Source of the DNA: Plasmodium brasilianum
Lineage: Eukaryota > Apicomplexa > Aconoidasida > Haemosporida > Plasmodiidae
Length of the DNA stretch: 64,000 nucleotides
Assembly (NCBI RefSeq): GCF_023973825.1
Contig: NC_090126.1
Span: 310,001-374,000, forward strand
Direction: 5' to 3'
Made by a program: the position numbers and the translations under genes. Under the pieces are notes generated by a model, which was not told where the DNA came from, did no database searches, and was given only the letters and a program-made list of their open reading frames with translations. Every line of letters begins with the position of its first letter. Position 1 is the first letter of the stretch. Below, in pieces: positions 1-12,723 of this stretch.

Positions 1-617
1 TACAATTATATGTAGAACTTTCCAAAGTATTCAAATAGTTCTCATATAATGCATATATAAATATATATGTATAAAAAATAAAAAGCAAAGATAAAATTTT
101 ATAGGTCTGTAATTGGTATATAATACTAGAATATCAAGCTAGATAAGTTATTATTACTCTGATAAACGAAAATAATAATTAATTCAGTATAACCAAATAT
201 ATTGTTATATTGAAAATAAATTCGGATTATGCACATGTATATTTTGATGTACATAAATATTATTAAACAAATTTCATTAAAAAGGTATATTTTATGAAAT
301 AATTATAAGAATATATTAACTACAATATATGTCACCAAATAAAAAAAAAAAAAAAAAAAAAGAAACACTTATGTTTAATAAAATATTTAATTATGATAAT
401 AAAACATTTTAAAATAGCTAAATAGAGAATACAAATACAAAAAAATATTCTAACATATATAAAGTTTAATTAATAGTTAATTTATCCACAAAAAAGAATA
501 TATTTACATAAATTCACGTGACCATATTAAAATTAGGGATTTTTGAGCTAACATCCTTTTTAGATTTAAAATTTTAGAAATCTTTGTTAATAATCCTAAT
601 TCTTCTTATTATATTTT
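1..617. other. AT-rich flank, no gene seen
   Basis: No open frame of useful length and no RNA gene is visible. The stretch holds an A run at about 341-361 and scattered short A/T runs. It lies 3' of the minus-strand exported-protein gene and probably contains its 3' UTR. Confidence 0.6.
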
Positions 618-1481
618 TCAATAAGGATAATATAATTTATTGCTTTCAACGTCTCCTTTAATTTTGGATATTATCTTATATTTTATAAAAAAAAGAATTA
701 TAAAAACGGGTACAATTAAGTACGGAATACCATAATATAACTCCTTAAGATCAAAAAATTTCAAAAAATGATTAACTGGTATTAATGCTCCCGATAATAA
801 AACATATAGAAGTACAAGAAAAATAAAAACGTCTAAAACAACAGTACCTTTACGGAATTTTGAAAACTTCTTAAAAAGTAACTTCATATCACTACAACTT
901 GATTCTTCACAATTGGACTTAATATAATTATACATATCTTTTTTATTCAAATTATCTATTCCTGTAAGATACTCAGTCATTTTTGTTTTAACTATCTCAT
1001 TTTGATCAATTTCTCTTACATCTTCTCTTTTATGATAAACGTCTCGTACTCTCAGTCCTGACGGAAATACTGAACCCGATGATTCTGATTTTCTTCGATT
1101 AACCTCCCAAGCATTTTCATGCTCCAAGCCGTATACCCTTTTATTTGGATCCTAAAAAAGTTGTTTAAACATAATTATTACATAAATATTTATTTTCCTA
1201 TTAATAAAATATTAGTTCTAAGAAGAATATAAATAATAATATAAGAATACAAATATTACAAATTCCTATTTTATGTTATATTATCCTACATATTTACTAC
1301 AGTGGCATGTCCTAAATAAAAGAGTAAACACAAAAACCTTAAGAATTAAAAGTAAAATTTTTATTTCATTTTTCCTATAACATTTTCTTAATGTCAAACC
1401 ATTATTGTTGTGTATGACATTACGCTTCTTTCCATTATCAATATAAGGAATTATTTTTCCTAAATTATTATTTTTCTTCAT
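618..1481 (-). CDS. Exported-type protein, two exons, two C-terminal TM segments
   Basis: Two exons on the minus strand: exon 1 1481-1290 (ATG at 1481) and exon 2 1151-618. The intron has a GTAGGA donor and a TTTTTTAG acceptor, phase 0, giving about 241 residues. Exon 1 ends in a hydrophobic stretch at about residues 40-58 (ILLLILKVFVFTLLF), the recessed signal typical of exported Plasmodium proteins. Exon 2 starts D-P-N-K-R and ends with two membrane segments, about residues 159-183 and 197-218, followed by a short lysine-containing tail. This recessed signal plus 2-TM layout resembles the fam-l, fam-m and related subtelomeric families, but I cannot assign a family. I see no clean R-x-L-x-E/Q/D PEXEL just after the signal. 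The role is unknown; it is presumably delivered to or beyond the parasitophorous vacuole. Confidence 0.7.
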
Positions 1482-4400
1482 TATTCTTTATTTTTTCTTT
1501 TTTTTTTTGTATTAAAATTAAGATATCTTTTTAAAAATGGATTAAAATTAATTATAAAATATACATATATTCTTTTTTATGTATACTATTAATGATTTTT
1601 CTACTATAATAATTTTTTGTAAATTCGAAAAAAATAAAATATTTAAAATATATATTTTACAAGTAAAACAAATAAAATATTAAAGTTTAGAAAGAAACTC
1701 CAAGTATTCTCAAAAAATGTATTTAATTTATTTTACTTCTTAAAAACGAAGTTATATAAAAATATATATTTTTGCATGTTTATATAATTAAATTAATGTA
1801 TTTAATAAATATGAATTATATATAAAAATTACAATTTTTCAATTAGTAATAATATTTATTATAATAAATTACATAAATATATATTAAACATATAATACAA
1901 AAATTATCATTTAAACATAATAAAAAAATGTATATTTTTAAATTAAAAAAGGAAAAAAAGGAAAACTTAAATTAAGTGCTTTTTTACGATCTTAGAAAAA
2001 AATAATATACTGATAAATATAATAATTATTACCTACCACTACATTTCTGTTTATTTTTAAATGTTATTATACTATGTATAGATGGAACAAATTTACAAAT
2101 CATGTATAAGCTAAAAATAAAATTGTATGAAAACATTTATGAAAAATATACATAAAAACATATAAAATGAAAAAAAATATATTTAATTAACATATTTGTT
2201 TAAATATATATGTATATATATATAGTGTTGACTTCATAATAATGAAAGTTATGGAACAAAATATGTTACCCATATATTCTTTACTTATTTTATAAAATAA
2301 TTTCTTCTTATGTCATTATTATTTCTATATCAAATAGAAAGAAAACATATTTATAGCATAACAGCTATTCTTACAATAAAAATAAAATATATATTATTTT
2401 ATAATAATTAGGGAATACTAAGATATTTTTTAAAAAAATTAATTATTGCCCCTTAGGAATTATATTTTTGTAAAATATATTTAATAAATAAATAAAAATT
2501 AAGGATAATACCAATGAATCTTTTTAGACATCTAATGTTTATAAAATAAACAATATAAACTTGAATTCTTAAATGAAGGAAATTTATACCATATCTAATA
2601 ATAAATTCTTATTGCAATTATAATAATTATGATAAAAAAGACAACAATATATCGTCTTTAGATAAAAAAGTTTATTTTGTATTTAATAATCATATATATG
2701 ACTTATGGTGCCTTTATTTTTTATTAAATAAACTAAAATCTTTTCAAATCAACCAATTTTGTGTATATACAAGCTATTTATAATTTTTGATCTAACATAT
2801 AAGTATTAAAAATAATAAATTTATTTAACATTAGTTCTAATATTATTGTATGCACCAGAAAAATCGAAAAGGGAAATGAATTTACATCACAATGTGGTAT
2901 TTTTTTTAATATCTCAAATATTTTTTTATCCTTTTTTCGCAATATATAAGTATTGCAAGTATGATATAGTGATGAACGAAATAAAGTAAATAATGAAAAA
3001 TGAAAAAATAAATTATTAATGCTAATCAGATAAAAGTTCCTTATATTTTTCCTAACATTTACAACTGCAAATATAAATTTTAATTTTTTCAAAGTAAATA
3101 ACGTATGAAGCGCATAAATTAACCTTCAGATGATAATACAATTAACAGTTGTTTTTACACTATTTAGTCATGCCTTCGAAGTATTTATATTAAATACATA
3201 CAATATATATATATACAAATTTAGTTGTTCATTAAGGATGTTTTAATGAACAGTCTTATATGAGCTTAATATACATACAACCACTTCAATAAAATATAAA
3301 TGCTTATTTGGACTATTATATTTCTACATTTATATTTTCATAAAGTGCAAAGATGTAAAAATCTTAAAAATCAAAGATTTATTTGCATATAAATAACCTA
3401 TAAAATCCATTTAATAAACGATAATTGTTTCTACTGATAAAAATATATATATTGCACATATTTCTTAATTATTGTATATATTGTCCCAATACAGATTCTC
3501 AAATAAAAGCTAAGTGGCAATTTCATATTTTTGCGTATATGGCTTCCTATGTAAAAATTTATTCCTTGAAAATAGGATATATATGCAAAAGTTAATATAT
3601 ATATATGTATGTACATGTATATTATAAACACAGAACACTTCGACGATTGCTTTGAACATTAATAATTAATGAAATTGCAAATCGCTCATTTAGATTATTT
3701 CCAATATATTTCAAAGCTTAGGAATAGTAAATAAAATACTTATTCATCCTCAAACTACTAATGGAACGGGTGCGCCATTTATACGAGTGATCCATGGGGA
3801 GGGTAAGCAAAAAATGGTGTCGTATAAAGGGAAAGAAAATGGTTAGTCAAGAATAAAAGGGCTAAAGATTTAATAAATTGAGGTATATAAGGAAAGATTA
3901 AGAAAATAACTAAATAAAAGCATGCATATAAAAACATATAGAAAAAATTAAAAACAAAATGTACAAAATTCTTTTCTAAATAAAAAAAAAAATTGAAAAA
4001 GCCATATCGTTCCTTCATATTATACTCTCTTGATATATTCTATTAAAATAAACTTATTTATTAATTATAATAGGGAACGGTATGTCATTTATAATTATTT
4101 ATACCTATGTAAAATTTTCCATTAAAGTGAATTCACATGCAAGTTTTTATATTTTATTAAAATAAAATTTTTGAACATATTGTTCTCAAAACGAAAATTT
4201 AAATAATACAGAATTTTAAATGTACAACTCCTTATTTAAATATGTACATATTATTTTATTCAAGGTTTACCAATGAAATGGTAATAAATATTTCATTTTT
4301 GTATTAACTTTTATTATAGAGGAAAGTGCAATGCAGTAAAATATTAAATATATACATATGCTTCCATGTACATATGTACATACATATATAAAGAGAAAAG

Positions 4401-4522
4401 GAAAACTTAAGAATGTTCATTAAGTATAATATTTTAAACCCAAAAAACAATTATTTCTACCTTCTTTTTAAATGATTTGTTGTTTGCATTCTTAGTTAAT
4501 TAAAATAAATTCAAGAATGTTT

Positions 4523-4550
4523 TGTTCTGTTCTGTTCTGTTCTGTTCTGT
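4523..4550. repeat. Pentanucleotide microsatellite (TGTTC)n
   Basis: Five to six perfect tandem copies of a TGTTC/TTCTG pentamer, followed directly by a T run. It is intergenic. Confidence 0.85.
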
Positions 4551-5928
4551 TTTTTTTTATTTTCCCATTTTTAAACGCCTTTCAATGTTACATTGTTATG
4601 TATACAAAATTATATACAAAATAATGCTTTTTATATCGGTAAAATGAACCTTCGAATTTATTCTTTTTCTTTTTGTCAGAAGCTCATAATTAAGTGAAAA
4701 TTTTTAACAGATTGTTCCGATGGTGTTTTTTTACTTTTTGAAATAAGGAAAAAGTTTTATTTTACAAATTAATGAAATCTTAATAATTATGAAATAACGA
4801 CCGTTTTAAGGATATTTATAATTAAAGCAGTTCCTTGTATATTTTATTTGCTTTAAAATAATAATTTCTATTTTTGTATATTTGTAGGTTATAAAAAACT
4901 CGACAGGAAAAAATATTTCATAATTGTACATAAAATACTTGTATTCTTTCTATATGTTGGTTAAAACTAAAAAGTAAAATAACAGTACATACTAGATATA
5001 ACAGTCATTTAATTATTTCATATGTCCAATAAAACATTGGTTTTATAAATTATCAATTTTTTTGTATATTCAAATATAGCTGTATAATTTCACTTTATGT
5101 TGAATTTAAATAATTGGACAAATGTACGTTAACGCATGTTTTAAAGAGTAATACGCAATGGCAATTGGACTCATTTAATAACTTCTATTTTTTTTTTTTT
5201 TTTGAAATCCCCTATAAAATAAATGGAATATTGCTACAATATATGTATATATATATATATATATAATAGTTTTGATGTTAATTGTGTTTATAGCATATTA
5301 CATAAATAAGTTCTCAAATTTGACAATAGCTTTTTTTAATCAGCAGGTTTCATTATTCAAATTCCATGAATAATTTTTAAAATGGAAAGCGCTTATTTAA
5401 AAATAACAAAGTTCTGCGCTATCAAAATAAAAAAAAAAATTGTACGTAGTTTCAAGAAGCTAATTATTATATAGTTATCACACAATGCTTAATCGTATAT
5501 CTTTATTGGATATAAATTATTATTTAAAAAGTTATATATCTTTTTATTTGGAAAAAATGACACCAATACACATATATTCATTTACAGTGCATATTTTTTG
5601 AGAATATTTAATAGTTTAAATACAGTTGTTAAATATTTTAAACATATTTGATATTTTACGTTTTTTGTTTCAATGTCCATTGTCATAATTATTTTTGTAA
5701 TTGTACTTTTGATTATATCTCATGAATGGCAAAAATAAAATATGCATTTAATGTATACAAACGCACATGAGTAAAAGGAATGAGGATATTCTTTTTTTCA
5801 GTATTAGTGTTACATTATAATAAAATTTTATTTCATTCATAATGTGTTTAAGTCATATTTAATGGCAGTACCTCTTAAAATGTAAAAAAATAATAATTAA
5901 AAAATTGTTATAATTACTAAATATTTTT

Positions 5929-6103
5929 TTCTCTTTTTTTTCATTATTTGTTTGTTCCTTGGGTTTCTTTTTTTATGTATTTTTTAACTTTCTTATATTT
6001 TGTATATTTTTTTCTTTTTTTTATGTAATTTTCCTTAAGTATTTTTTGTTTTTTGTTTTTTGTTTTTTATTTTTTTTTTTTTTTTTCCTTTTTTTTTTTT
6101 TTT

Positions 6104-6148
<45 letters not shown>

Positions 6149-6240
6149 CCTTTTTTTTTTTTCCATTTTTTTCCTTTTTTTTTTTTTGGTTTTTCTTTCC
6201 TTTTTTTTGGGGTTTTTCTTTTTTTTTTTGGTTTTATTCT
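5929..6240. repeat. Low-complexity T-rich tract
   Basis: About 300 nt almost entirely of T with scattered C and G, densest from 6061 to 6232, where runs of 10-25 T are broken only by CC or GG pairs. Overlapping open frames here encode nothing but phenylalanine and are not genes. The tract sits 530-840 bp upstream of the ETRAMP-like start. Confidence 0.85.
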
Positions 6241-6770
6241 ATATAAACTCTTTTATCTACGGTTTTTTTTCAATCTTCATGCGATTTTACTGCATTTTTT
6301 TTCCCGCTTTTCTTTTGTTCATTTTTGATACGTTATTTTTCCTCTTTTTTCATACGTGTTATTTCTTTTTCCACATAAAACCGATGTTTTTATTAAACTT
6401 TTGATTTAAAACTCCAATTAAATGAACGTCTACAATGCCGTAAGTGGACTAAATGGGCTGAGTTTTGTTATGTGGTAAAAATTTTAGCATAAAATTTTTT
6501 GTAACCCAAAAAAGTGTATTACCATTATGTAAATGCATGCATAAATTTTAACAAAGATAAAAGAAAAAAAAAGCAAAAAAGCAAAAAAGCAAAAATGAAT
6601 TTTATTTAATTGTTATTAAAAATTAAAATTAACTTTAAGGTTTTAATTTATAAAGTCGAAAAATAAAAATTTAAAATAAGAAAATATAAATTAATACAAT
6701 AAAGCATGTTCCCACACGGTAATTATCTGTTGGTTTTTGTATAAATACATAATTATTTACCCACATAAGC

Positions 6771-7100
6771 ATGATGAAAGTTTCAAAAAGATTAAGTTTT
6801 TTCATTTTAATTTTATCCATAATTGTGATATTACCTTATACCCTTGTTTATGCTAACATACCAGTTGAACTTTTGGATTATGAAACATTTAAAAAACATG
6901 ATATCATTAAAGCAAAAGGAAGAAAGGATGAACTAGTTTTATTGTCTCTTGTATGTGTAAGTATTTTATCGGCTCTATGTACACTATGGGGAATTAGATT
7001 ACACCATCTTCATGATATTAATAAAAAGAAGACCCGTAGAGGAGGTATAAAATCAATGGGGAAATCAAAATTGTCTTTTGAAAGTGAAGATTCTGGATAA
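6771..7100 (+). CDS. ETRAMP-like early transcribed membrane protein
   Basis: Single-exon gene of 109 residues; the start is the first of two adjacent ATGs. Residues 1-29 form a signal peptide with a conserved-looking M-K-V-S-K start and a hydrophobic core. A short charged lumenal segment follows (about 30-53), then one membrane segment (about 54-76, LVLLSLVCVSILSALCTLWG) and a basic, Ser-rich C-terminal tail ending in an acidic patch. Signal peptide, short charged loop, single TM and charged tail in about 100 residues is the ETRAMP layout. ETRAMPs are parasitophorous-vacuole-membrane proteins of early intraerythrocytic and liver stages (family that includes UIS3 and UIS4). The location at the subtelomere/core boundary fits. 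The assignment rests on architecture and the start motif rather than on a diagnostic domain. Confidence 0.68.
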   Translation: MMKVSKRLSFFILILSIIVILPYTLVYANIPVELLDYETFKKHDIIKAKGRKDELVLLSLVCVSILSALCTLWGIRLHHLHDINKKKTRRGGIKSMGKSKLSFESEDSG

Positions 7101-9314
7101 CCCTTGATAGAATGAATCTAATTTTTATCTTAACCAGTAACAATCCTTTTTTTGTTTGTAGTGTTTTTAATTAAACAATCCATTCATTTTAAGAGTTTTA
7201 AACATATTCTAGTGTTATTTTTATTTTACACATACACATATGTATATATATACGCGTACTTTTTTTTTTTTTTTTAATTTTTATTATTTCATAGTACCTT
7301 AAACTTTTTTAGAATTTTATTAATAGTTTCCTTTTTTTTATTTTTTATTTGTTTTACTTTTATATGTTAAACACATTTTCAAATCTCAAAAAGAGACAAT
7401 ATATCTAAAAATTTCCAATTAGCTATAAGCGTTATTAATTTACAGTTCATATTAATTTTCGTATTTTTTTAATCGTATACATTTTCTAGTTTATATAACA
7501 GATATATTACTAGATGTTTTTAAAGATATATTTGTAGTGCGATATAACGAGTTGATTTAATTTAACCATGTAATTATATATATACATATACATTTATTAA
7601 TTTATGTATGTATTAATAATTATAGCACGAGTTTAACAAAGCTGAACGTTAACAAAATTTATCATATAATTTTTAAATGAAATATCAAAGTAATATAATA
7701 TGTAAAGGATTAATCGTAAAATGCGATAACTAGAAACAGTATCAAAACACTTTTTAGAATTAAAGTAAAAACAATTACTTTTTCAATTCATTAACTTACC
7801 GTAATTTATGTTGAAAAATAGATACACATAATGATAATTTAAAATGGGAAAATGTTCCAAATGCTAATAATTTTTTTTTCTTTTTTTTTGGAAAAGGGTA
7901 TGGAAAAATTTTTATCCTACATTCTCGAAGCATAAAAGTGTATTTAGAAAAAAATAGAAATAAGGATAAACAATTATTTTCCTACATTTTAAAAAAGTTA
8001 ATATAGTTTCATGTAATTGCGGAAAAGGATTTAAAACTTTTTTTCCATTCATAATAACATCCCCTTTTAATAAAAATATAACATATTTACTTTTCGAAAT
8101 ATATTTTATAATCTAGACAAATAAATAGAATGATATCAAATGCAACATAACGGTTAAAAGAAATATAGGAAAAAAAAAAAAAAAAATACTTTTGATTTAA
8201 AATATTATGCATTATTAATATCTTTAAATTTTGGTCCAATAAAGTGATGAAATTTGAATTACATTTTAGGATACACACAAAATTCGTACGAACGTTATAA
8301 GTCTATAAACATTGGCTTTAAGTTTACGAAAAACATATAAAATTCTGCATAATATTATATTATTTAATGTTGATATAAAATTATAAATCTATTACAATCC
8401 TTGTTTAACCTTTTGCAGAACTGCAAAAATATAATAATGCAGTAAATAATACAGAAAAAAAAGGAAATTTCTTTAATTTTTTTAAACGCTCACAATTAAT
8501 TTTAGTATCCCCTATCAACTATTCAGATGATGCATTCGTCAGAAAAATATACATATGTAAAAAGTAAGTTTTATTTATTCAGATAACACTTTCTATTAAA
8601 TTACAGAATTAGGTAATCTACGCGTATGCATATATATATATGCATATATATTCTACTAACACCTTGGTTATATTATACTTTTTTAACCTTTTCCTATTTA
8701 AACTTTTCCGTCATGGAATATTTGATAAATCTATAAATGAAACGAGGACATTTAATGATTATATTATTATTTAATATTTCTATTTATATAATATATTTTG
8801 TAAAAACCGATTAAATGGTTACACCTGATGACCATTGTCCCGAAGGCCATATTTTGTCTAATATCTCAACTTTTTTATAAAAGTACCTTTGGTAAAATTA
8901 GGAAGAAGAGTTAATTATTTTATTCTTTTGTTTTTCAAATATCTTGTATCTTTCTTATTATTGTATATCCTTATTCATATTTATTGTACTTTAAATTTTG
9001 TGTTTAATACACACATTTTCCTTTTTCTACTATATTTCAACTTTCTTTTGTAAAAATTTGGAAATTATTACACTAAGATTCATTTTTTTTTTTTTTTTTT
9101 TCATTATTATATTTTCTTTGTTACTTTGAGATTAATTTCTTTTTCCCCTACCATAAAAAAAAATAATAATAAAATAATTTGGCTTCTTTTCTTTCTGCAT
9201 TCGTCCATTATCCTATCTCCAAATAAATAAAACTTATTTCGTTTATAGTTTATTTTTTTTTTCTGAAAATTAAGTTTTGCATAATTTTCTTGCTTCATAA
9301 AGATAGAATATTTC
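7101..9314. other. Intergenic, no gene seen
   Basis: About 2.2 kb between the convergent ends of the ETRAMP-like gene and the minus-strand gene ending at 9315. It contains T runs (7260-7275, 7869-7889, 9085-9101) and short TA repeats only. The minus-strand frame at 9107-9328 is in the 3' flank of the next gene and has no supporting signal. Confidence 0.55.
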
Positions 9315-10726
9315 TTATTGAACTTCATCAGTCATTATATTTTGTACCCATGTTTCAGAAGCTGTATCTGTTTCTGAATCCGTTGATTTATTACTTTCAC
9401 TGGCATGCCATACATCTGAACACGATGTATCCGAGTTACTATCTTCATCTACTTCTTCAAAATATTCATTAAATGAATATACATCCAGATTACTGTTAGA
9501 CACTAATGATGGTGTATATATATTTTCATTAGCACTATCTGAAATGGAGGTAGTTTCATCATATTTTGCGGGCTCTTTTTTTTCACTAGGATCATTGACT
9601 TTTCTTTCTGATTGTTCCGTTTCAGAATCATTAGATATTAAGTTCGTTGCATGTTTTTCTTCCATTTTTAACTTATATCTAGTTGTGTATGTATGCATAG
9701 GTAACCTTTTTTCAAATCTTTTATTTCTTAATTCCTTACATTCATTTGATGAACTTGCACTTCTATAGCTCCTATTTGTTCTATTTACCGTACCTTCATC
9801 TTCTTGAAATTCTTTTTTTCCTTTTCTTGCTTTACTTGTCTTTTGAATTATTTTTTGACGTTTTCCTTTAGTTGTTTCTATATAATTCGCTGTCGTTTCT
9901 GTAGAGCTCTTAGTTGTTTCCTTTTGTGAATAATCCCCTTTATGTTTTTCATGATATGAACATAATCTACCTATAGATTTGCAACACTGTCGAGTGTTTC
10001 TTTCTTCATTCGTTACTTGTTTATTATCACTTGATCCCTTTCTTGATACCTCTTCAATGCCAAATGTAGAAGGGTCAATAATATTTAAATAATTATCTGA
10101 AAATAATACACAATTTGATTTAATGAAAGAGTTAAGATATTCATCATTTTCCTCAACTTCTACGTATTAAAAAAAAATAAAATAAAATGTATAACATAAT
10201 TTATATTGCTAAGAAGTATTTATTAATTTATTTATTTACTGTTATATATTATTTTCAACATTTAATATTTTTACACTTTTTTTTTTTTTTTTTTTTTTTT
10301 CTTTTTACGTATTTCTTCGCTAAGCATTTTTCTTTTATATCGTCCTTCAACATTTTTTAATATAGTCCATAATGTAGTAACTGATATATATTCTGTTTTC
10401 TCTATATAGATTAAATTGACTAATAAAATATACATTAAATAACTAGAAAAAATCACGGATATGGTTACACGCATTAACGTATTAATTTTCATTTTTAAAC
10501 TGAACAATAAATAAAATGGAAAAAAACAAAAAAAAGTTAAAATTACTGTTACATTAATTATATTATTGTATCTGTAAATCCTTAAATCAATAATTAATAT
10601 AATAACTCCTAAATTGCATATTATGTATGCACCCTTTGTAGTTTTATTGCTCTGTTTTTTCTTTGAGCATTTGACATTTCTATCTTTAGGAATATATAAA
10701 ACTATTTCATTGATTTTAATACTCAA
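9315..10726 (-). CDS. Unrecognised spliced protein: TM-rich N-part, acidic C-part
   Basis: At least two exons on the minus strand. An upstream exon reads from about 10726 to 10309 (donor GTAAAAAG, phase 1) and a downstream exon from 10159 (acceptor ACGTAG) to a stop at 9315. The junction reads ...S-E-E-I-Q-V-E-E-N. The first part is Lys-rich, then has hydrophobic segments that look like three membrane spans. The second part (about 280 residues) is hydrophilic, with Thr/Lys-rich then Ser/Asp/Glu-rich sequence and two Trp in its last 45 residues. No ATG opens the first listed exon: its frame begins with TTG at 10726, and an AG preceded by a T tract at about 10723 suggests an acceptor, so a small upstream exon is probably missing. 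I do not recognise the family. The subtelomeric position suggests an exported or surface protein, but that is inference. Confidence 0.5.
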
Positions 10727-12723
10727 AAAAAATAAAACTTAAAATTTAGCAGTAAAAATAGATTATAAATTATCGAAGTATTTCATGAACCAATCATTTG
10801 TTCTATTTATAGTTATTGAGTTATAAGCCTAAGAATGATGAATCTGGAGTATTTGTCTTCATATATTTTTTTAGTTTCACTAAAATGTTTAATGAAACAA
10901 TTTATGCATGCATATTAATATAAATTACAAAAAAATTATATGCATCTTTAGCATTATTTATTCTTAATATGCACTATCTTTTTTCGTATTTCTTGAAGTT
11001 CGATACACGACTACTTTTTATGTAGCCTTATACATTCCTATTTATATCAAATACAAAGTTAATATACATTTGAAAGTATCGAATCCGTTCCAGCGTAATA
11101 CCAAAAAAAAAAAAAAAATTATATAAAATTTAAAACTATTGATTACTATATACACAACACTTAAACAAAAATCAATATATTGAACCATTAAAGACAAACA
11201 TTGATTAATCTGAATACGCAATTACGTCCACTAAGAATTTTTATTATTTTTTTTTTTTCAAATTATTATATTTTTATTAAAAATGATAAAATAATGTTTT
11301 TCTTATAAAAAAAACAAAAAAAAGAGGCATTCTTCTTACACTTTAGAGTAAATAAAGAAGGTTAATATAATTTACAAAAAAAAAAATTTATTTTTAGTGT
11401 GTGGATCTCAAAAGACTAGTTTATATTATACAATAATATATGTGGTTTTTTTCCTATATGAACATAGTGAAAATTTCGTACATTTTTTTTACATGATAAG
11501 AACTAAATATAAAAGATTTAGTACAAAATCCTTGAAAATAAAAAAAAAAATTTAGTAAGGTACAAAAATTTTATAATTGTATACAAATAAACTGCTAAGG
11601 TATTGAATCATTTCCGTCTTTTCAATGTTTTATTATTGCTTATTTTTTCACAATTCTCGTATATATTATTTATCTTATGTAAAACAACGAAACTAAGCCA
11701 GATTTATTCACTTATTTTATTTATATTTACAACCTCGAACCCAAAGCTACACAAAATGTGTAATTATTAAAATTAATTATAAAAGAACATATACCCTTTT
11801 TTTTTTTGTTAAACTTACCAAAGAAAAAAAATCTTAAAGCACGTTTATTTTATGTAAACATTCACAAAAAAAAAAGAAATAAAAAAATTTATGCATAATT
11901 AAGATGTAAATAACAGGGCAAAAAAACCGTTTCCATAAATTATAAAAAAATATAATAATTATCTTTTTTAATATTCTTATTTTGTAGTCATTCGTTCAAA
12001 TTATGAATTAACTTGTTCTTCCTAACTATTGATCATATAACAAAAAAATAATTATATGAAAATTAATCTTCACATTCTTTCTCGCTATTTCTCAAATGAT
12101 AAAAAAATAAAGCTGTGGAATATACAAGCACATTTATTTATTCTTTGTACAAGTTGATATATATTATCATATTAATCTAAAATATATTTTACAAGTGCGA
12201 AGGAAAGATCTACAATGAATTTATAAAACAAAATATAGTGACTATTGTGTAAAATACGAAAAAATATTTATTTTTTTTTTATGCTATTCTTTAATATAAT
12301 GTAAGAAACATTTCAATTTCATCTTCTCATATTTTATTATTAATTTTTTCCCCTGCAGAATAATCATAAAAATGCCATAAAAAAATAAAAAAATTTGCGT
12401 TAAAATATAAAATAAGCGCCATTTAATTTTATTAATAAACAACTTCTCAATAAAGTATGAACCTTTTTTCTTTTCTTTTTTTTTTTTGTTGGAGTAAGCA
12501 CTTGTTTAATGCTAAAAAAAATCGTATATAATTGCTCTTTTTTGTTCTTAGTAACTTCAATTATTTTATTAAATACAAACATAATTATTGAATAATATAT
12601 GTATTATATACATTTAACATATTTGCTTAATGGAAAATATATAAATGTTTTTAATATATTCCCAATTTGCTAAACTCGTGTTGTAAATACAAATACATTT
12701 TTGCAAAATTGCAAATTAAAAAA
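10727..12723. other. Intergenic, divergent 5' flanks
   Basis: About 2 kb between two divergently transcribed genes, so promoters for both should lie here. It contains many short A and T runs. There is no convincing open frame; minus 12400-12582 is composition-driven. A missing first exon of the minus-strand gene could lie within the first few hundred bases. The frame of the GPN1 gene is open 19 codons upstream of its ATG, without an ATG. Confidence 0.5.

Larger units (their letters stand above)
1482..6770. other. Long subtelomere-like intergenic stretch
   Basis: About 5.3 kb without a supportable gene. Open frames here (for example minus 2778-3092 and 3779-4018) are AT-rich, composition-driven and without motif. 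Notable contents are a pentamer repeat near 4523 and a large pyrimidine tract near 5929-6240. The 3' half presumably includes the promoter of the ETRAMP-like gene at 6771. Confidence 0.55.

Noticed and set aside
2778..3092. Minus-strand ORF of 104 codons
   Set aside because: Phe/Leu/Ile/Lys composition as expected by chance in this DNA, no domain, no signal peptide with a plausible second exon, and no flanking splice signals that extend it.
3779..4018. Minus-strand ORF of 79 codons with hydrophobic content
   Set aside because: Hydrophobicity follows from T-rich codons; no further exon or motif was found.
5959..6404. Overlapping plus-strand polyphenylalanine ORFs
   Set aside because: They are translations of the poly(T) tract and carry no information.
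6422..6446. Short ATG segment followed by GTAAGT before the ETRAMP-like gene
   Set aside because: Could be a leader exon, but there is no acceptor that extends the ETRAMP frame usefully, and the gene is complete from 6771.
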